The translations under genes were made by a program, and so were the position numbers. This document shows positions 1 through 7,257 of a stretch of 64,000 bases of DNA, piece after piece. The notes under the pieces are model-generated. The model did not search any database. It was not told the origin of the DNA and saw only the letters and a list, made by a program, of their open reading frames with translations. The stretch is taken from contig NZ_CAJPUX010000007.1 in assembly GCF_905397285.1 (NCBI RefSeq), forward strand, positions 62,001 through 126,000. Reading direction: 5' to 3'. Source of the DNA: Cupriavidus plantarum. Lineage in GTDB: Bacteria; Pseudomonadota; Gammaproteobacteria; Burkholderiales; Burkholderiaceae. The number at the start of each line of letters is the position of its first letter. Positions within the stretch are counted from its first letter, which is position 1.

Positions 1-63
1 TTAAGCAACAAATAGCGGGTTTTGCGGTCGGAACCAAGCAAGATAATGCGTAGTTGAAAGATG

Positions 64-92
64 TTGCGCGATTGTCTGCTTTTCAGTAGTAT
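64..92 (+). promoter_or_regulatory. candidate sigma-70 promoter for the tRNA array
   Basis: TTGCGC at 64-69 and TAGTAT at 87-92 are separated by 17 bases, and the first tRNA begins 11 bases after the -10. The -10 matches TATAAT at 4 of 6 positions, so this is plausible only by spacing and place. A GATAAT at 42-47 is an alternative -10 without a good -35. Confidence 0.35.
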
Positions 93-102
93 GCAGGACC
101 CT

Positions 103-178
103 GCGGGAGTAGCTCAGTTGGTAGAGCGCAACCTTGCCAAGGTTGAGGTCGCGAGTTCGAGACTCGTCTCCCGCTCCA
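103..178 (+). tRNA. tRNA-Gly (anticodon GCC)
   Basis: A complete 76-base cloverleaf with encoded CCA. The acceptor arm GCGGGAG pairs with CTCCCGC, the T loop is TTCGAGA, and the anticodon loop in CCTTGCCAAGG reads GCC. It is the first of two identical copies, the second starting 58 bases downstream. Confidence 0.97.
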
Positions 179-236
179 GGTTAAGTTGTTCGACGGTTTG
201 CATACGCCGGCGAACAGGTAGTACAGCAAGTCGTAT

Positions 237-312
237 GCGGGAGTAGCTCAGTTGGTAGAGCGCAACCTTGCCAAGGTTGAGGTCGCGAGTTCGAGACTCG
301 TCTCCCGCTCCA
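237..312 (+). tRNA. tRNA-Gly (anticodon GCC), second identical copy
   Basis: Identical over all 76 bases, including CCA, to the copy at 103-178. The spacer between the copies shows no promoter, and only 9 bases separate this copy from tRNA-Cys, so one precursor transcript is likely. Confidence 0.97.
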
Positions 313-321
313 GTTCCCTAA

Positions 322-395
322 GGCGGGGTGGCAGAGTGGTTATGCAGCGGCCTGCAAAGCCGTGTACGCCGGTTCGATTCCGACCTCCGCCTCCA
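322..395 (+). tRNA. tRNA-Cys (anticodon GCA)
   Basis: A 74-base cloverleaf with encoded CCA. GGCGGGG pairs with CTCCGCC (one G-U), the discriminator is U as expected for tRNA-Cys, and the anticodon loop CTGCAAA gives GCA. It closes the Gly-Gly-Cys array ahead of a strong terminator. Confidence 0.97.
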
Positions 396-412
396 AGTGT
401 TCTGTTTTGCCG

Positions 413-440
413 AACGGCGTCGCGAAAGCGACGCCGTTTT
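413..440 (+). terminator. rho-independent terminator of the tRNA array
   Basis: A 12-bp perfect stem (AACGGCGTCGCG and its complement, GNRA-like loop) followed by TTTT, 18 bases after tRNA-Cys. Confidence 0.85.
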
Positions 441-446
441 GCTTTT

Positions 447-486
447 CAACGTCCCTTTTTCAACGTCCCTTTTGCAACGTCCCTTC
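447..486 (+). repeat. three near-perfect copies of CAACGTCCCTTTT
   Basis: CAACGTCCCTTTT occurs at 447-459 and 461-473, and a third copy lacking the last base at 474/475-486. They lie between the tRNA terminator and the 3' end of the LysR gene. No function is evident; slippage or short duplication is the simplest origin. Confidence 0.7.
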
Positions 487-510
487 TGAAACCCTTTGCG
501 CTGCTCATCC

Positions 511-1428
511 TCAGGCACTGATCCCCGGTGCCGCCGCGCGCAGATACTCGCTGAACGCGAGCAAGCCCTGGGTCGGATATTTATCCTGATGCACCACGAG
601 TTGCAGCGGCCGGATGACCTGCGGCAATCCTTCCCGTAGCGGTAACAGCAGCCCGCGCGCGATATCGTCGCGCACCACGTGCAACGACAGGCAGCTGACA
701 CCGAATCCGCTCATCACCGCGCGTTTGATCGACTCCGCATTGCCGAGCTCGAGCGCGTAGCGCAGCGTGCCGAGCTCGGGCACGAGCCGCGACTCGATGA
801 TCTCGCGCGTGCCGGAGCCGGGCTCGCGCACAATCCAGTCCGCCTCCCGCAGCATGTCGTGCACTACCGCAGGCCGGTGCGACGCGCGTGCGAGCGGGTG
901 CGAGGGCCCGACCACCACGACCATCTCGTCGTCGCACCAATGCACGCTGCGCAGTTCGCGCTCGTGGCTCGTGCCTTCGATCAGGCCGATATCGGCGTCG
1001 AACTGCAAGAGCGACTGCAATACGTCGCGCGTGTTGCCAATGCGGAGGTCCAGCGTGCAGGGGCCCGGTTGCGCGTTGCGGAAGCCCGCGAGCAGGGGAG
1101 GGAGGATGTAGCTGCCGATGGTGTTGCTGGCCGCGATGCGCAGCGCCACGCCGCGCTGCGCGGAGAATCGCTCGAGTTCGTGGGCCTGGTCGAGCAGCGA
1201 CAGTGCGCGCGGAAAGAACTGCCGGCCAGACTCGTTGATGCTGAGCCGGCGTGCAACGCGGTCGAACAGGGGTCCATCGAGCGCGCGCTCGAGTTCGGCG
1301 AGGGAGGCGCTGACCGCGGATTGCGACATCGATAGCGCCTCAGCCGCGGCAATCGTGCTGCCGTGCTGGGCGACCGCGACGAACACGGACAACTGGCGCA
1401 GGGTGAGGCGTAGCGGGCGGTATTCCAT
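511..1428 (-). CDS. LysR-family transcriptional regulator (YeiE-like)
   Basis: The 305-residue product has the normal LysR length. The N-terminal winged helix-turn-helix covers about residues 8-66 (LRQLSVFVAVAQHGS and AAEALSMSQSAVSASLAELE), and the rest is a two-lobed effector-binding domain. It is divergent from the YeiH-type exporter at 1541, the arrangement of E. coli yeiE and yeiH, so it probably controls that transporter from the 112-base shared intergenic region. The effector cannot be read from the sequence; YeiE has been linked to sulfite response in enterobacteria, which I do not assume here. The ATG at 1428 gives the expected start of the HTH. Confidence 0.9.
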   Translation of the reverse strand: MEYRPLRLTLRQLSVFVAVAQHGSTIAAAEALSMSQSAVSASLAELERALDGPLFDRVARRLSINESGRQFFPRALSLLDQAHELERFSAQRGVALRIAASNTIGSYILPPLLAGFRNAQPGPCTLDLRIGNTRDVLQSLLQFDADIGLIEGTSHERELRSVHWCDDEMVVVVGPSHPLARASHRPAVVHDMLREADWIVREPGSGTREIIESRLVPELGTLRYALELGNAESIKRAVMSGFGVSCLSLHVVRDDIARGLLLPLREGLPQVIRPLQLVVHQDKYPTQGLLAFSEYLRAAAPGISA

Positions 1429-1540
1429 CGGTAGGGCGTCGATGATCGAAAAAACCGTTAAAGCATAGCAATATTACCCGTTTTACCGATTGGACCCGAG
1501 GCCCTACGCTTGCGGATATCGAAAGCAGATCCCCACTGCC

Positions 1541-2674
1541 ATGTCCACGAACCCGATCCCCGTCGTCGTCACGCCCCCGTCCACTGTCGCCCCCGAACCG
1601 GCCGCCGGGCCCGCGGTGTCGTGGCCTAAGCGGCTCATCGCGCTGCTTCCACTCGGCGGCATCGCATGGCTGACGATGGTGCTCGCGGATCATCCGGCCG
1701 TTTCCCGTTATGGGCTCAGTGCGCTGACGCTGGCGATGTGCGCCGGGATGGTGGCCGCCAACACGATGCCGCGCCACTGGCTGGCCCCGCTGGGCCCGGG
1801 CATGCAGCTCGCGCGCCATCATCTGCTGCGCCTCGGCGTGGCGCTGTATGGGCTGCGGCTGACTTTTGGCGCGATTGCGGCGCTAGGCGCCGCGGGCATC
1901 GTGGTGCCGCTGACGATGCTCGTGACGACGTTGCTGCTGGGCACATGGGTGGGCACAAAGTTCTTTGGGCTGTCGCGGAGCGAGGCGATTCTCGTCAGCG
2001 CCGGGAGCGCGGTGTGCGGCGCGGCCGCGGCGATCGCCGTGTCCTCCGTCGTGCGCACCGACGATCGCCAGACTGCCGTCGCGGTGGCGACGGTGGTGCT
2101 CTTTGGCACGGTCGGCATGCTGCTCTACCCGTGGCTCTATGAGCTGGCGACGCAGCATTGGCACCTGGCGATCACGGAGCGGGCATTCGGTATCTTCACG
2201 GGCGCGACGCTGCACGAGGTGGCGCAGGTGATCGCGTCGGGCAAGATGGTGAGCGATGCCACCGCGGACGCTGCCGTTGTGGCCAAGATGGTCCGTGTGC
2301 TTGCGCTGGGTCCGCTGCTGATGATCATGGCGCTGTGGCCGCAGGGCAAGCGTGCCGAAAGCCAGGCAAACGCAACCGCGAACGCACGCGCCGGCGCCCG
2401 CGACTGGCGCGCGCTGCTGCGCGCGGTGCCGTGGTTCGCGCTCGGTTTCGTCGCGGTGATGGCGCTCAATTCGGCGTCGCTGGTGCCGCAGGACTGGAAG
2501 GCGCCCCTGATCGCGCTCGACAACTGGATGCTCGCCTGCGCGATGCTCGCGATCGGCCTTCACACACGCATCGGCGATCTGCTGCGCGCCGGACGCAAGC
2601 CGCTCGGTCTGGCCGCGGTGCTGTTCCTGTTCCTGATGGTGGGTGGCGCGTTGGTCTGCTACGCCGCGATCTGA
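1541..2674 (+). CDS. YeiH/UPF0324-family putative sulfate exporter
   Basis: A 377-residue polytopic membrane protein with about ten hydrophobic segments. The conserved core is recognisable: LRLGVALYGLRLTFG, SAVCGAAAAIAVSSV and GATLHEVAQVIASG, as in YeiH (PSE family, conserved hypothetical protein 698). The frame opens with a TTG at 1490, but the ATG at 1541 is preferred because the added 17 residues are hydrophilic and unlike the family. It is divergent from the LysR gene. Transport of sulfate or a related oxyanion is family-level inference; the substrate is not proven. Confidence 0.85.
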   Translation: MSTNPIPVVVTPPSTVAPEPAAGPAVSWPKRLIALLPLGGIAWLTMVLADHPAVSRYGLSALTLAMCAGMVAANTMPRHWLAPLGPGMQLARHHLLRLGVALYGLRLTFGAIAALGAAGIVVPLTMLVTTLLLGTWVGTKFFGLSRSEAILVSAGSAVCGAAAAIAVSSVVRTDDRQTAVAVATVVLFGTVGMLLYPWLYELATQHWHLAITERAFGIFTGATLHEVAQVIASGKMVSDATADAAVVAKMVRVLALGPLLMIMALWPQGKRAESQANATANARAGARDWRALLRAVPWFALGFVAVMALNSASLVPQDWKAPLIALDNWMLACAMLAIGLHTRIGDLLRAGRKPLGLAAVLFLFLMVGGALVCYAAI

Positions 2675-2697
2675 GGGATGGCGGGAGCGTGGAGCGC

Positions 2698-2784
2698 TGG
2701 TGCGGCCGACGGGACTCGAACCCGTAAGCCTGGAAAGGCGGCAGATTTTAAGTCTGCTGAGTCTACCAATTTCTCCACGGCCGC
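2698..2784 (-). tRNA. tRNA-Leu (anticodon TAA)
   Basis: An 87-base class II tRNA with a long variable arm and encoded CCA (TGG at 2698-2700 on the plus strand). GCGGCCG pairs with CGGCCGC, and the anticodon stem-loop GCAGA-CTTAAAA-TCTGC gives TAA. It lies on the strand opposite to the Gly-Gly-Cys array. Confidence 0.96.
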
Positions 2785-2861
2785 ATGGCAAGCCCGATAT
2801 TGTGGTGGCTTAGACGCGACTCCGCAAGGGCGACGCTGCGCAATCCGCGATGTGATGTGGC

Positions 2862-2878
2862 TGTTACGGGCGGTAACA
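2862..2878. promoter_or_regulatory. inverted repeat upstream of a small secreted-protein gene
   Basis: TGTTAC-GGGCG-GTAACA is a perfect 6-bp inverted repeat with a 5-base spacer. A possible -10 (TAGAAT) follows at about 2919. The site could be an operator, but no regulator is identified. Confidence 0.3.
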
Positions 2879-2959
2879 ATGTAGCGCGTGCGGTTTCACC
2901 TGAAAATTTAGCGAGCGCTAGAATACGCCTCATCAAAGCTCACTTTACGAGGCACGATC

Positions 2960-3277
2960 ATGAAACGCTGGTTCCTTGCAGCATTTGGTGTGGCCGCCGC
3001 GCTGGCGTCTGGCGCTGCAATGGCCCGTGTGAACGTGGATCTCGCGATCGGCGTACCCGGTGTCGCCATTGGCGGTCCCGCGTATTACCCGCCCCCGCCC
3101 GTCTACTACGCACCGCCGCAGCCCGTCTACGTAGCGCCGCCCGCGCCGGTGTACTACGGCCCGCCGCCGGTCGTTGTGCGTCCGGCTCCGGTGTACTACG
3201 GTCCGCGCTACTACTACGGTCCCGGCTACGGCCACGGCTACTACCGCGGCCACGGTCATCGACACTACCGCGATTGA
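2960..3277 (+). CDS. small secreted Pro/Tyr-rich protein
   Basis: A 105-residue product with a clear signal peptide (MKRWFLAAFGVAAALASG, cleavage probably after AMA near residue 22). The mature part is built of PVYY, PPPV and YYGP units and ends in a Gly/His/Tyr-rich tail with HGHRHYRD. Similar small proteins are common in Burkholderiaceae envelopes, but I know no function. The Pro/Tyr composition fits an extended envelope or metal-interacting surface, which is inference. A strong terminator follows the stop codon. Confidence 0.75.
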   Translation: MKRWFLAAFGVAAALASGAAMARVNVDLAIGVPGVAIGGPAYYPPPPVYYAPPQPVYVAPPAPVYYGPPPVVVRPAPVYYGPRYYYGPGYGHGYYRGHGHRHYRD

Positions 3278-3318
3278 ACGTCGAGCCTCGCGACTGAACG
3301 TTCGCGAGCGTCATGCAC

Positions 3319-3343
3319 AAAAAGCCCCTTCGGGGGCTTTTTT
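3319..3343 (+). terminator. rho-independent terminator
   Basis: AAAAAGCCCC-TTC-GGGGGCTTTTTTT, a compact stem with a U run, 41 bases after the preceding stop codon. The flanking A and T runs would allow use on both strands. Confidence 0.85.
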
Positions 3344-3584
3344 GTTTTATTGCACGGCATTTTCAATGCGCTCCGTCAGCGTTTTCCGACAATCGGTGAA
3401 TGGAAACGGCGCGTGTCGGTTCCGGGAAAAATTCGACGCTCAATTTATTTGACCAGACCGATCAATCACACTGGCTGAGGGGCTCAGGGTTTCCACCTAA
3501 ACTGCCTTCGTGACATCGCTGCTGCACTGCAACGATGCCTTGTCACCAACGAACAGCGTCCATACGAACGCAGAGGATTCCCAA
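3344..3584. other. intergenic stretch, nothing assigned
   Basis: About 240 bases of lower GC content between the terminator and the next start codon. Only the Shine-Dalgarno AGAGGA at 3572-3577 is clear. I see no promoter, RNA or conserved coding sequence that I would defend. Confidence 0.4.
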
Positions 3585-3854
3585 ATGACTATTCAACGCA
3601 TGGCGACCGCCGTCGCTTCCGTCGCGCTTCTGGCACTCGGTGCCGCATCGGCCTCGGCCATCGCCGCCCCCGTGAATGCCGACAACGCGTTCTCCAGCAA
3701 CGGCCGCGTGGCGACCGCCGATCCATACACCGACGGTGCGCGTATCAGCAACCGCGACGGTTACGTTCCCGACGGCGCGCGGGGTCAGGCCGACCCGTTC
3801 ACCGACGGGGCGCGCGTGACCGATCGCCGTGACGCGTTCACCGACGGGGCCTGA
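3585..3854 (+). CDS. small secreted protein with D-x-[FY]-TDGAR repeats
   Basis: An 89-residue product starting at the ATG behind AGAGGA. Residues 1 to about 28 form a signal peptide (MATAVASVALLALGAASASA). The mature part repeats a short motif: DPYTDGAR, VPDGARG, DPFTDGAR, DAFTDGA. The repeats are acidic and evenly spaced by about 14-17 residues, suggesting a repetitive exported polypeptide or a divalent-cation-binding surface. I do not recognise the family. A terminator follows at 3892, so it is a single-gene transcript. Confidence 0.7.
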   Translation: MTIQRMATAVASVALLALGAASASAIAAPVNADNAFSSNGRVATADPYTDGARISNRDGYVPDGARGQADPFTDGARVTDRRDAFTDGA

Positions 3855-3891
3855 TACCGCCGCTGCTGTATCGCACCAAAATCGCACCGAC

Positions 3892-3920
3892 AAAAGACCC
3901 GCCGCGAGGCGGGCTTTTTT
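3892..3920 (+). terminator. rho-independent terminator
   Basis: AAAGACCCGCC-GCGA-GGCGGGCTTTTTT: a GC-rich stem with a tetraloop and a six-base U run, 38 bases after the stop codon of the TDGAR-repeat gene. Confidence 0.85.
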
Positions 3921-4029
3921 GTGCGATGTTCGCGAGCGACGTGGCTATGGGGGCGCGTTTTGGTCGGACGCGCGCATCGTGCACGATATACTGCGGCCTC
4001 GACCTTGATGACACACCTTAGGAGAGGGT

Positions 4030-4437
4030 ATGCAGCAAAAGACCGTACTGACGGCTGACGATGTGAAGAAGGTGGTTGCGGCCGCGGAAGCGGAAGCCAA
4101 GCTTCATAACTGGCCTGTCACGATCGCCGTGGTGGACGATGGCGGCCATCCGCTGGCCCTGCAGCGACTCGACGGCGTGGCACCGATCTCGGCCTACATC
4201 GCGACCGAGAAGGCACGCACGGCCGCCATGGGCCGCCGCGAGTCCAAGATCTACGAGGACATGATCAACAACGGCCGCTACTCGTTCCTGACGGCGCCGC
4301 AGCTGCAAGGCATGCTCGAGGGCGGTGTGCCCATCGTCGTCAACGGCCAGTACGTGGGTGCCGTCGGCGTGTCGGGCGTGAAGTCGACCGAAGATGCGCA
4401 GATCGCGCGCGCCGGTATCGCCGCGCTGGGCATCTAA
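4030..4437 (+). CDS. GlcG/HbpS-family heme-binding protein (DUF336)
   Basis: A 135-residue product spanning the whole single-domain family (Haem_degrading, formerly DUF336). Recognisable blocks are ITVVDDGG-like IAVVDDGGHPLALQRLDG, the Ala-rich EKARTAAM helix and GGVPIVVNGQYVGAVGVSG near the C terminus. A good Shine-Dalgarno (AGGAGAG) precedes the ATG, and there is no signal peptide, so it is probably cytoplasmic. Members bind heme or small cofactors and are often encoded with glycolate or corrin pathways. Its place next to hemP and tonB makes a heme link attractive, but that is contextual inference. Confidence 0.85.
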   Translation: MQQKTVLTADDVKKVVAAAEAEAKLHNWPVTIAVVDDGGHPLALQRLDGVAPISAYIATEKARTAAMGRRESKIYEDMINNGRYSFLTAPQLQGMLEGGVPIVVNGQYVGAVGVSGVKSTEDAQIARAGIAALGI

Positions 4438-4513
4438 GCCGCGCGTCAGGAAAAAGCCCGCGGGTGCAATGTCCGCGGGTTGTTGTACAGCGGGTCGTCG
4501 GCTCGTCTGCTGG

Positions 4514-4553
4514 CCCGCTGAGCCGCTAAGCCGCTAAGCCGCTAAGCCGCTAA
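4514..4553 (+). repeat. 8-bp tandem repeat (GCCGCTAA)
   Basis: Four perfect GCCGCTAA units at 4522-4553 are preceded by a degenerate unit, CCCGCTGA. The array sits just past the 3' end of hemP (minus strand). It is a simple slippage-prone array with no assigned role. Confidence 0.85.
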
Positions 4554-4558
4554 GCCAA

Positions 4559-4915
4559 TTACTTCGTCAGGATCAGCTTCCCATAGCGCGTGATGCGCAG
4601 TGTATAGACCTCGCCGTTATGCAGGATCGGCAGCGTCGTCGCGCCTTGCATCAGCGTTTCCAGCGGCATCGCCGGGGCCGTCGTCTGCACCGCCGGCGCG
4701 ATCGTTTCCGCGCGCATCAGCGCCTCCAGGCGGGCGGGCAGGGCGGCGACCGCGGAGCGGACCGAGGCCATGGCGGAGGAAGCTGACGAGGGCGAAGAGG
4801 CGGAAGACGACGGCTCGCGGCGAGGCTGCTGCGGGGCAACTTCCACACGACGAAGCGACAGACGGCGACGCGAGACTTCTCGCGGTTGCTGCATTGGCAG
4901 GCTGAGAGTGCTCAT
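4559..4915 (-). CDS. hemP: hemin uptake protein HemP, N-terminally extended
   Basis: The last 25 residues (LPILHNGEVYTLRITRYGKL, ending ILTK) are the HemP signature. HemP/HmuP is a small protein needed for heme uptake or for activating heme-receptor genes in rhizobia and Burkholderia. The product is 118 residues, about twice the usual length, because of a Ser/Arg/Gln-rich N-terminal extension (residues 1 to about 55) and an Ala-rich helix. The ATG has a good ribosome-binding site (GGAGAAGAAC). A Fur-box-like palindrome lies about 75 bases upstream, so iron repression is likely. It is transcribed in the same direction as tonB-exbB-exbD but is separated from it by a terminator. Confidence 0.85.
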   Translation of the reverse strand: MSTLSLPMQQPREVSRRRLSLRRVEVAPQQPRREPSSSASSPSSASSAMASVRSAVAALPARLEALMRAETIAPAVQTTAPAMPLETLMQGATTLPILHNGEVYTLRITRYGKLILTK

Positions 4916-4986
4916 GTTCTTCTCCGGGCTCGATCCATGGATCGGTTTCAGGTGATCGGTTTCAGGTTACGCGTGGGAAGATCTTA

Positions 4987-5005
4987 AATGAGAACCGTTA
5001 TCATT
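4987..5005 (-). promoter_or_regulatory. Fur box upstream of hemP
   Basis: The plus strand shows TGAGAAC-C-GTTATCA (4989-5003), a 7-1-7 palindrome with one mismatch and the GATAAT-type half sites expected of Fur. Its position before a heme-uptake gene supports the assignment. Confidence 0.65.
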
Positions 5006-5056
5006 ACAAGCGTGGTCACATCGATTTACACGTTTGTTTAATGGCCGCACGCCAAC

Positions 5057-5088
5057 AAAAAAAGGGCATCCAAGCGGATGCCCTTTTT
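5057..5088. terminator. bidirectional terminator between exbD and hemP
   Basis: AAAAAGGGCATCC-AAGC-GGATGCCCTTTTT is a perfect stem with an A run on one side and a T run on the other. On the minus strand it closes tonB-exbB-exbD and separates that operon from hemP. Confidence 0.85.
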
Positions 5089-5106
5089 GCGTGCCGAAGA
5101 CCCTGC

Positions 5107-5520
5107 TCAGCGCTTGGGTTCGGTGATGAAGCCGATCTTGCCGAGACCGCCATGCTGCGCCGCGGCCATGACCTCCGCGACGGCCTCGTAGCGAACGTCG
5201 CGGTCCGCGCGCAAATGCAGTTCCGGTTGCGGTTGCAGCTGCGCCGCCTGCGCGATGTTCGCTTCCAGCGTGGGCTTGTCCACTTCCTGCTGGTTCCAGT
5301 ACACCTTGCCGGCTGCATCGACGACGACGTTGATGTTCTGCGGCTTGGTATCGTTGGGCTGGTTGGTCGCGCGCGGCAGATCGATCTTCACCGCGTGGTT
5401 GATCACGGGAATCGTGATGATAAAGATGATCAGCAGCACCAGCATGACGTCGACCAGCGGCGTCATGTTGATCTCGCTCATCACCTCGTCATCGTCCCCG
5501 TCGAGCGTGCCGAATGCCAT
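5107..5520 (-). CDS. exbD: biopolymer transport protein ExbD
   Basis: A 137-residue inner-membrane protein with one N-terminal transmembrane helix (MLVLLIIFIITIPVI) and a periplasmic domain. The proton-relay aspartate of the family is in NMTPLVDVMLVLL at about residue 24. Together with ExbB it uses the proton gradient to energise TonB. It starts 20 bases after the exbB stop codon and is the last gene of the operon before a strong terminator. Confidence 0.95.
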   Translation of the reverse strand: MAFGTLDGDDDEVMSEINMTPLVDVMLVLLIIFIITIPVINHAVKIDLPRATNQPNDTKPQNINVVVDAAGKVYWNQQEVDKPTLEANIAQAAQLQPQPELHLRADRDVRYEAVAEVMAAAQHGGLGKIGFITEPKR

Positions 5521-5540
5521 GATGAATTCCTCTCTGCGGC

Positions 5541-6269
5541 TTAATTCTTGACGGCCAGGCGCACCGAAGCGTCATCGGCGGCGCCACGGGCGGTCGGGCG
5601 CAGGCGCGCGCCGGTGATGAAGTAGGCGTGCAGGTCGTGCGCGAAGCGGTTGAGCTTGGAGATCACGCCCTTGTTGCCGCGCGACAGCGCGTTGTAGCCG
5701 AGCACGGCAGGGATCGCGACGGCCAGGCCGAATGCGGTCATGATCAGCGCTTCACCGACAGGACCGGCCACCTTGTCGATGGTCGGCACGCCCGAGGCGC
5801 CGATACCGATCAGCGCGTGGTAGATCCCCCAGACCGTGCCGAACAGGCCGACGAACGGCGCGGTGGAGCCGACCGACGCCAGCACGGCGAGGCCCGACTG
5901 CATGCGCGACACGGCTTCGTCGATCGAGCTCTTGAGCGAGCGCGTCAGCCAGTCCGAGATGTCCATCGCGTCATGCAGCTGCGGCTGGCTCGCGCGGTGG
6001 TGCTGCGCGGCTTCCTTGCCGGTCAGCGCGAGCATGCGGAACGGGTTGCTGTCGTTCGAGCCAAGCGTCTCCAGCGCGTGGTCGAATTCGTCGGAGTGCC
6101 AGAAACGCTTTTCCGCGCCCTGTGCCATCTTCTTGAGGCGGACCAGATCCCACGCCTTCGTGAGAATCACGATCCAGGACAGAAGGGACATGATCAGCAG
6201 AATGATCGCGGTCGCGCGCATGACGAAATCGCCTTGCGTCCAGAGGTGGGAGAGTCCGAGGTCCTGCAT
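5541..6269 (-). CDS. exbB: biopolymer transport protein ExbB (MotA/TolQ/ExbB family)
   Basis: A 242-residue product of normal ExbB length with three transmembrane segments. The first is around residues 18-40, and the other two flank the conserved STAPFVGLFGTVWGIYHAL and GEALIMTAFGLAVAIPAVLG blocks. It forms the pentameric channel around ExbD that powers TonB. It sits between tonB (67-base gap) and exbD (20-base gap) on one transcript. Confidence 0.95.
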   Translation of the reverse strand: MQDLGLSHLWTQGDFVMRATAIILLIMSLLSWIVILTKAWDLVRLKKMAQGAEKRFWHSDEFDHALETLGSNDSNPFRMLALTGKEAAQHHRASQPQLHDAMDISDWLTRSLKSSIDEAVSRMQSGLAVLASVGSTAPFVGLFGTVWGIYHALIGIGASGVPTIDKVAGPVGEALIMTAFGLAVAIPAVLGYNALSRGNKGVISKLNRFAHDLHAYFITGARLRPTARGAADDASVRLAVKN

Positions 6270-6336
6270 GGTTATCCTGTGAGTCTGTTGTTTGGGAAGC
6301 CGGCGTACCGGCCATTACGTCAGTGAATTCGACAAA

Positions 6337-6996
6337 CTACTTCAATTCGAAGTTGATGGGCTGCACGGCGGTGACCGAGATCGGCCGTCCGTTGTCCATA
6401 TAGGGTTGGCAGCGCATGCGGCGTACGGCGTCGAGCGCGGCTTCGTCGAGTCGGGACGAACCGCTCGACTGCGTGATGCTCGACTTGGCGATACGGCCGC
6501 CCTCGTCGATCGTCAGGCGAATCATCGTCGTTCCGGTCTCGTTGAGGCGGATCGACTGGCGCGGGTAGGTCGGGGCGGGCTGCGAGCATTGCACCTCGCC
6601 GATGCCGATCGCGCGCGGCGCGGCGTTGGCCGGTGCCGGGGCCGGCGCGGGAGCCGGCTCGGGCGCGGGCGGTGCCGGCGGGGCGGGCGGCGCCTCGATC
6701 GCGGTGGGCGACGGGGGCAGCGACGGCGAGGGTTCGATGGCGGGCTTCGGCGGCTGCGGCGTCGGACGCGGCGTCACGACCTTCACCTGCTTCGGCGGCG
6801 TTTCGGGTTTGGCCTTCGGTGGTTCCGGCGCGGGCGGCGCCTTCGGCGGCTCCATCGGAATGATGTGGGCGATGATTTCCGGCGCGATGATGGCCTCGGT
6901 CATCTTGCGGCCGAGACCGCTTTGGATCAGGTACAGCAGCCCCGCGTGGAATAGCAGAACAGCGACGGTGATCTTGAGAAAACGTTGATCGAACAT
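6337..6996 (-). CDS. tonB: energy transducer TonB
   Basis: A 219-residue product with an N-terminal signal-anchor helix (ITVAVLLFHAGLLYLIQSG), a long Pro/Ala/Glu/Lys-rich periplasm-spanning region (about residues 48-128, with PEPPKAKPE and APPAPPAPPAPEPAPAP), and a C-terminal TonB domain ending TAVQPINFELK. It transmits ExbBD energy to outer-membrane receptors for siderophores and heme. It is preceded by a 21-residue ORF and a Fur-box-like site, so the operon is probably iron repressed. Confidence 0.93.
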   Translation of the reverse strand: MFDQRFLKITVAVLLFHAGLLYLIQSGLGRKMTEAIIAPEIIAHIIPMEPPKAPPAPEPPKAKPETPPKQVKVVTPRPTPQPPKPAIEPSPSLPPSPTAIEAPPAPPAPPAPEPAPAPAPAPANAAPRAIGIGEVQCSQPAPTYPRQSIRLNETGTTMIRLTIDEGGRIAKSSITQSSGSSRLDEAALDAVRRMRCQPYMDNGRPISVTAVQPINFELK

Positions 6997-7022
6997 GTGA
7001 GGGGCCAGGACCTAACGCGATG

Positions 7023-7088
7023 TCACTTGCGGTAGAACAGGATCAGCGAGATGCCACAACCAACCAGCAGGCTAAGCAGCAGTTCCAT
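7023..7088 (-). CDS. 21-residue putative membrane peptide ahead of tonB
   Basis: The ATG at 7088 is preceded by TTTTGGAGCG, a good Shine-Dalgarno with 8-base spacing. The peptide starts MELLLSLLVGCG, continues ISLILFY and ends RK: one hydrophobic helix with a charged C-terminal cap, the pattern of single-pass small membrane proteins. It ends 26 bases before tonB and begins about 85 bases from the Fur-box-like site, so it would be the first gene of the tonB operon. I recognise no family. A leader peptide without a product role is the alternative. Confidence 0.5.
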   Translation of the reverse strand: MELLLSLLVGCGISLILFYRK

Positions 7089-7177
7089 GATAAACGCTCC
7101 AAAAGGCACTCCGAGTGACGGGTATCCGAAGGGGAGGCGCCACTCTGGGGCAGCGTTATCAGCGCAGCAGTATAAAC

Positions 7178-7195
7178 GATAATGATTCTTATTTG
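7178..7195 (-). promoter_or_regulatory. Fur box upstream of the tonB operon
   Basis: GATAATGATTCTTATTTG matches the first nine positions of the Fur consensus GATAATGATAATCATTATC exactly and is AT-rich in a GC-rich genome. It lies about 90 bases upstream of the small ORF that leads the tonB operon. Confidence 0.6.
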
Positions 7196-7199
7196 TTGC

Positions 7200-7257
7200 G
7201 CATTGTGCAATGCACGCACGGGATCATTGTGGACCCCGCCCACAATGCGCAATGTGG
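7200..7257. repeat. cluster of CATTGTG inverted repeats upstream of the AAA+ ATPase gene
   Basis: GCATTGTGCAATGC (7200-7213) is a palindrome. CATTGTGG (7225-7232) and CCACAATG (7240-7247) form an 8-bp inverted repeat with a 7-base spacer, and GCGCAATGTGG follows. This is a dense set of related half sites, possibly operators or an mRNA hairpin. The remaining bases to 7433 hold nothing else I can assign. Confidence 0.45.
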
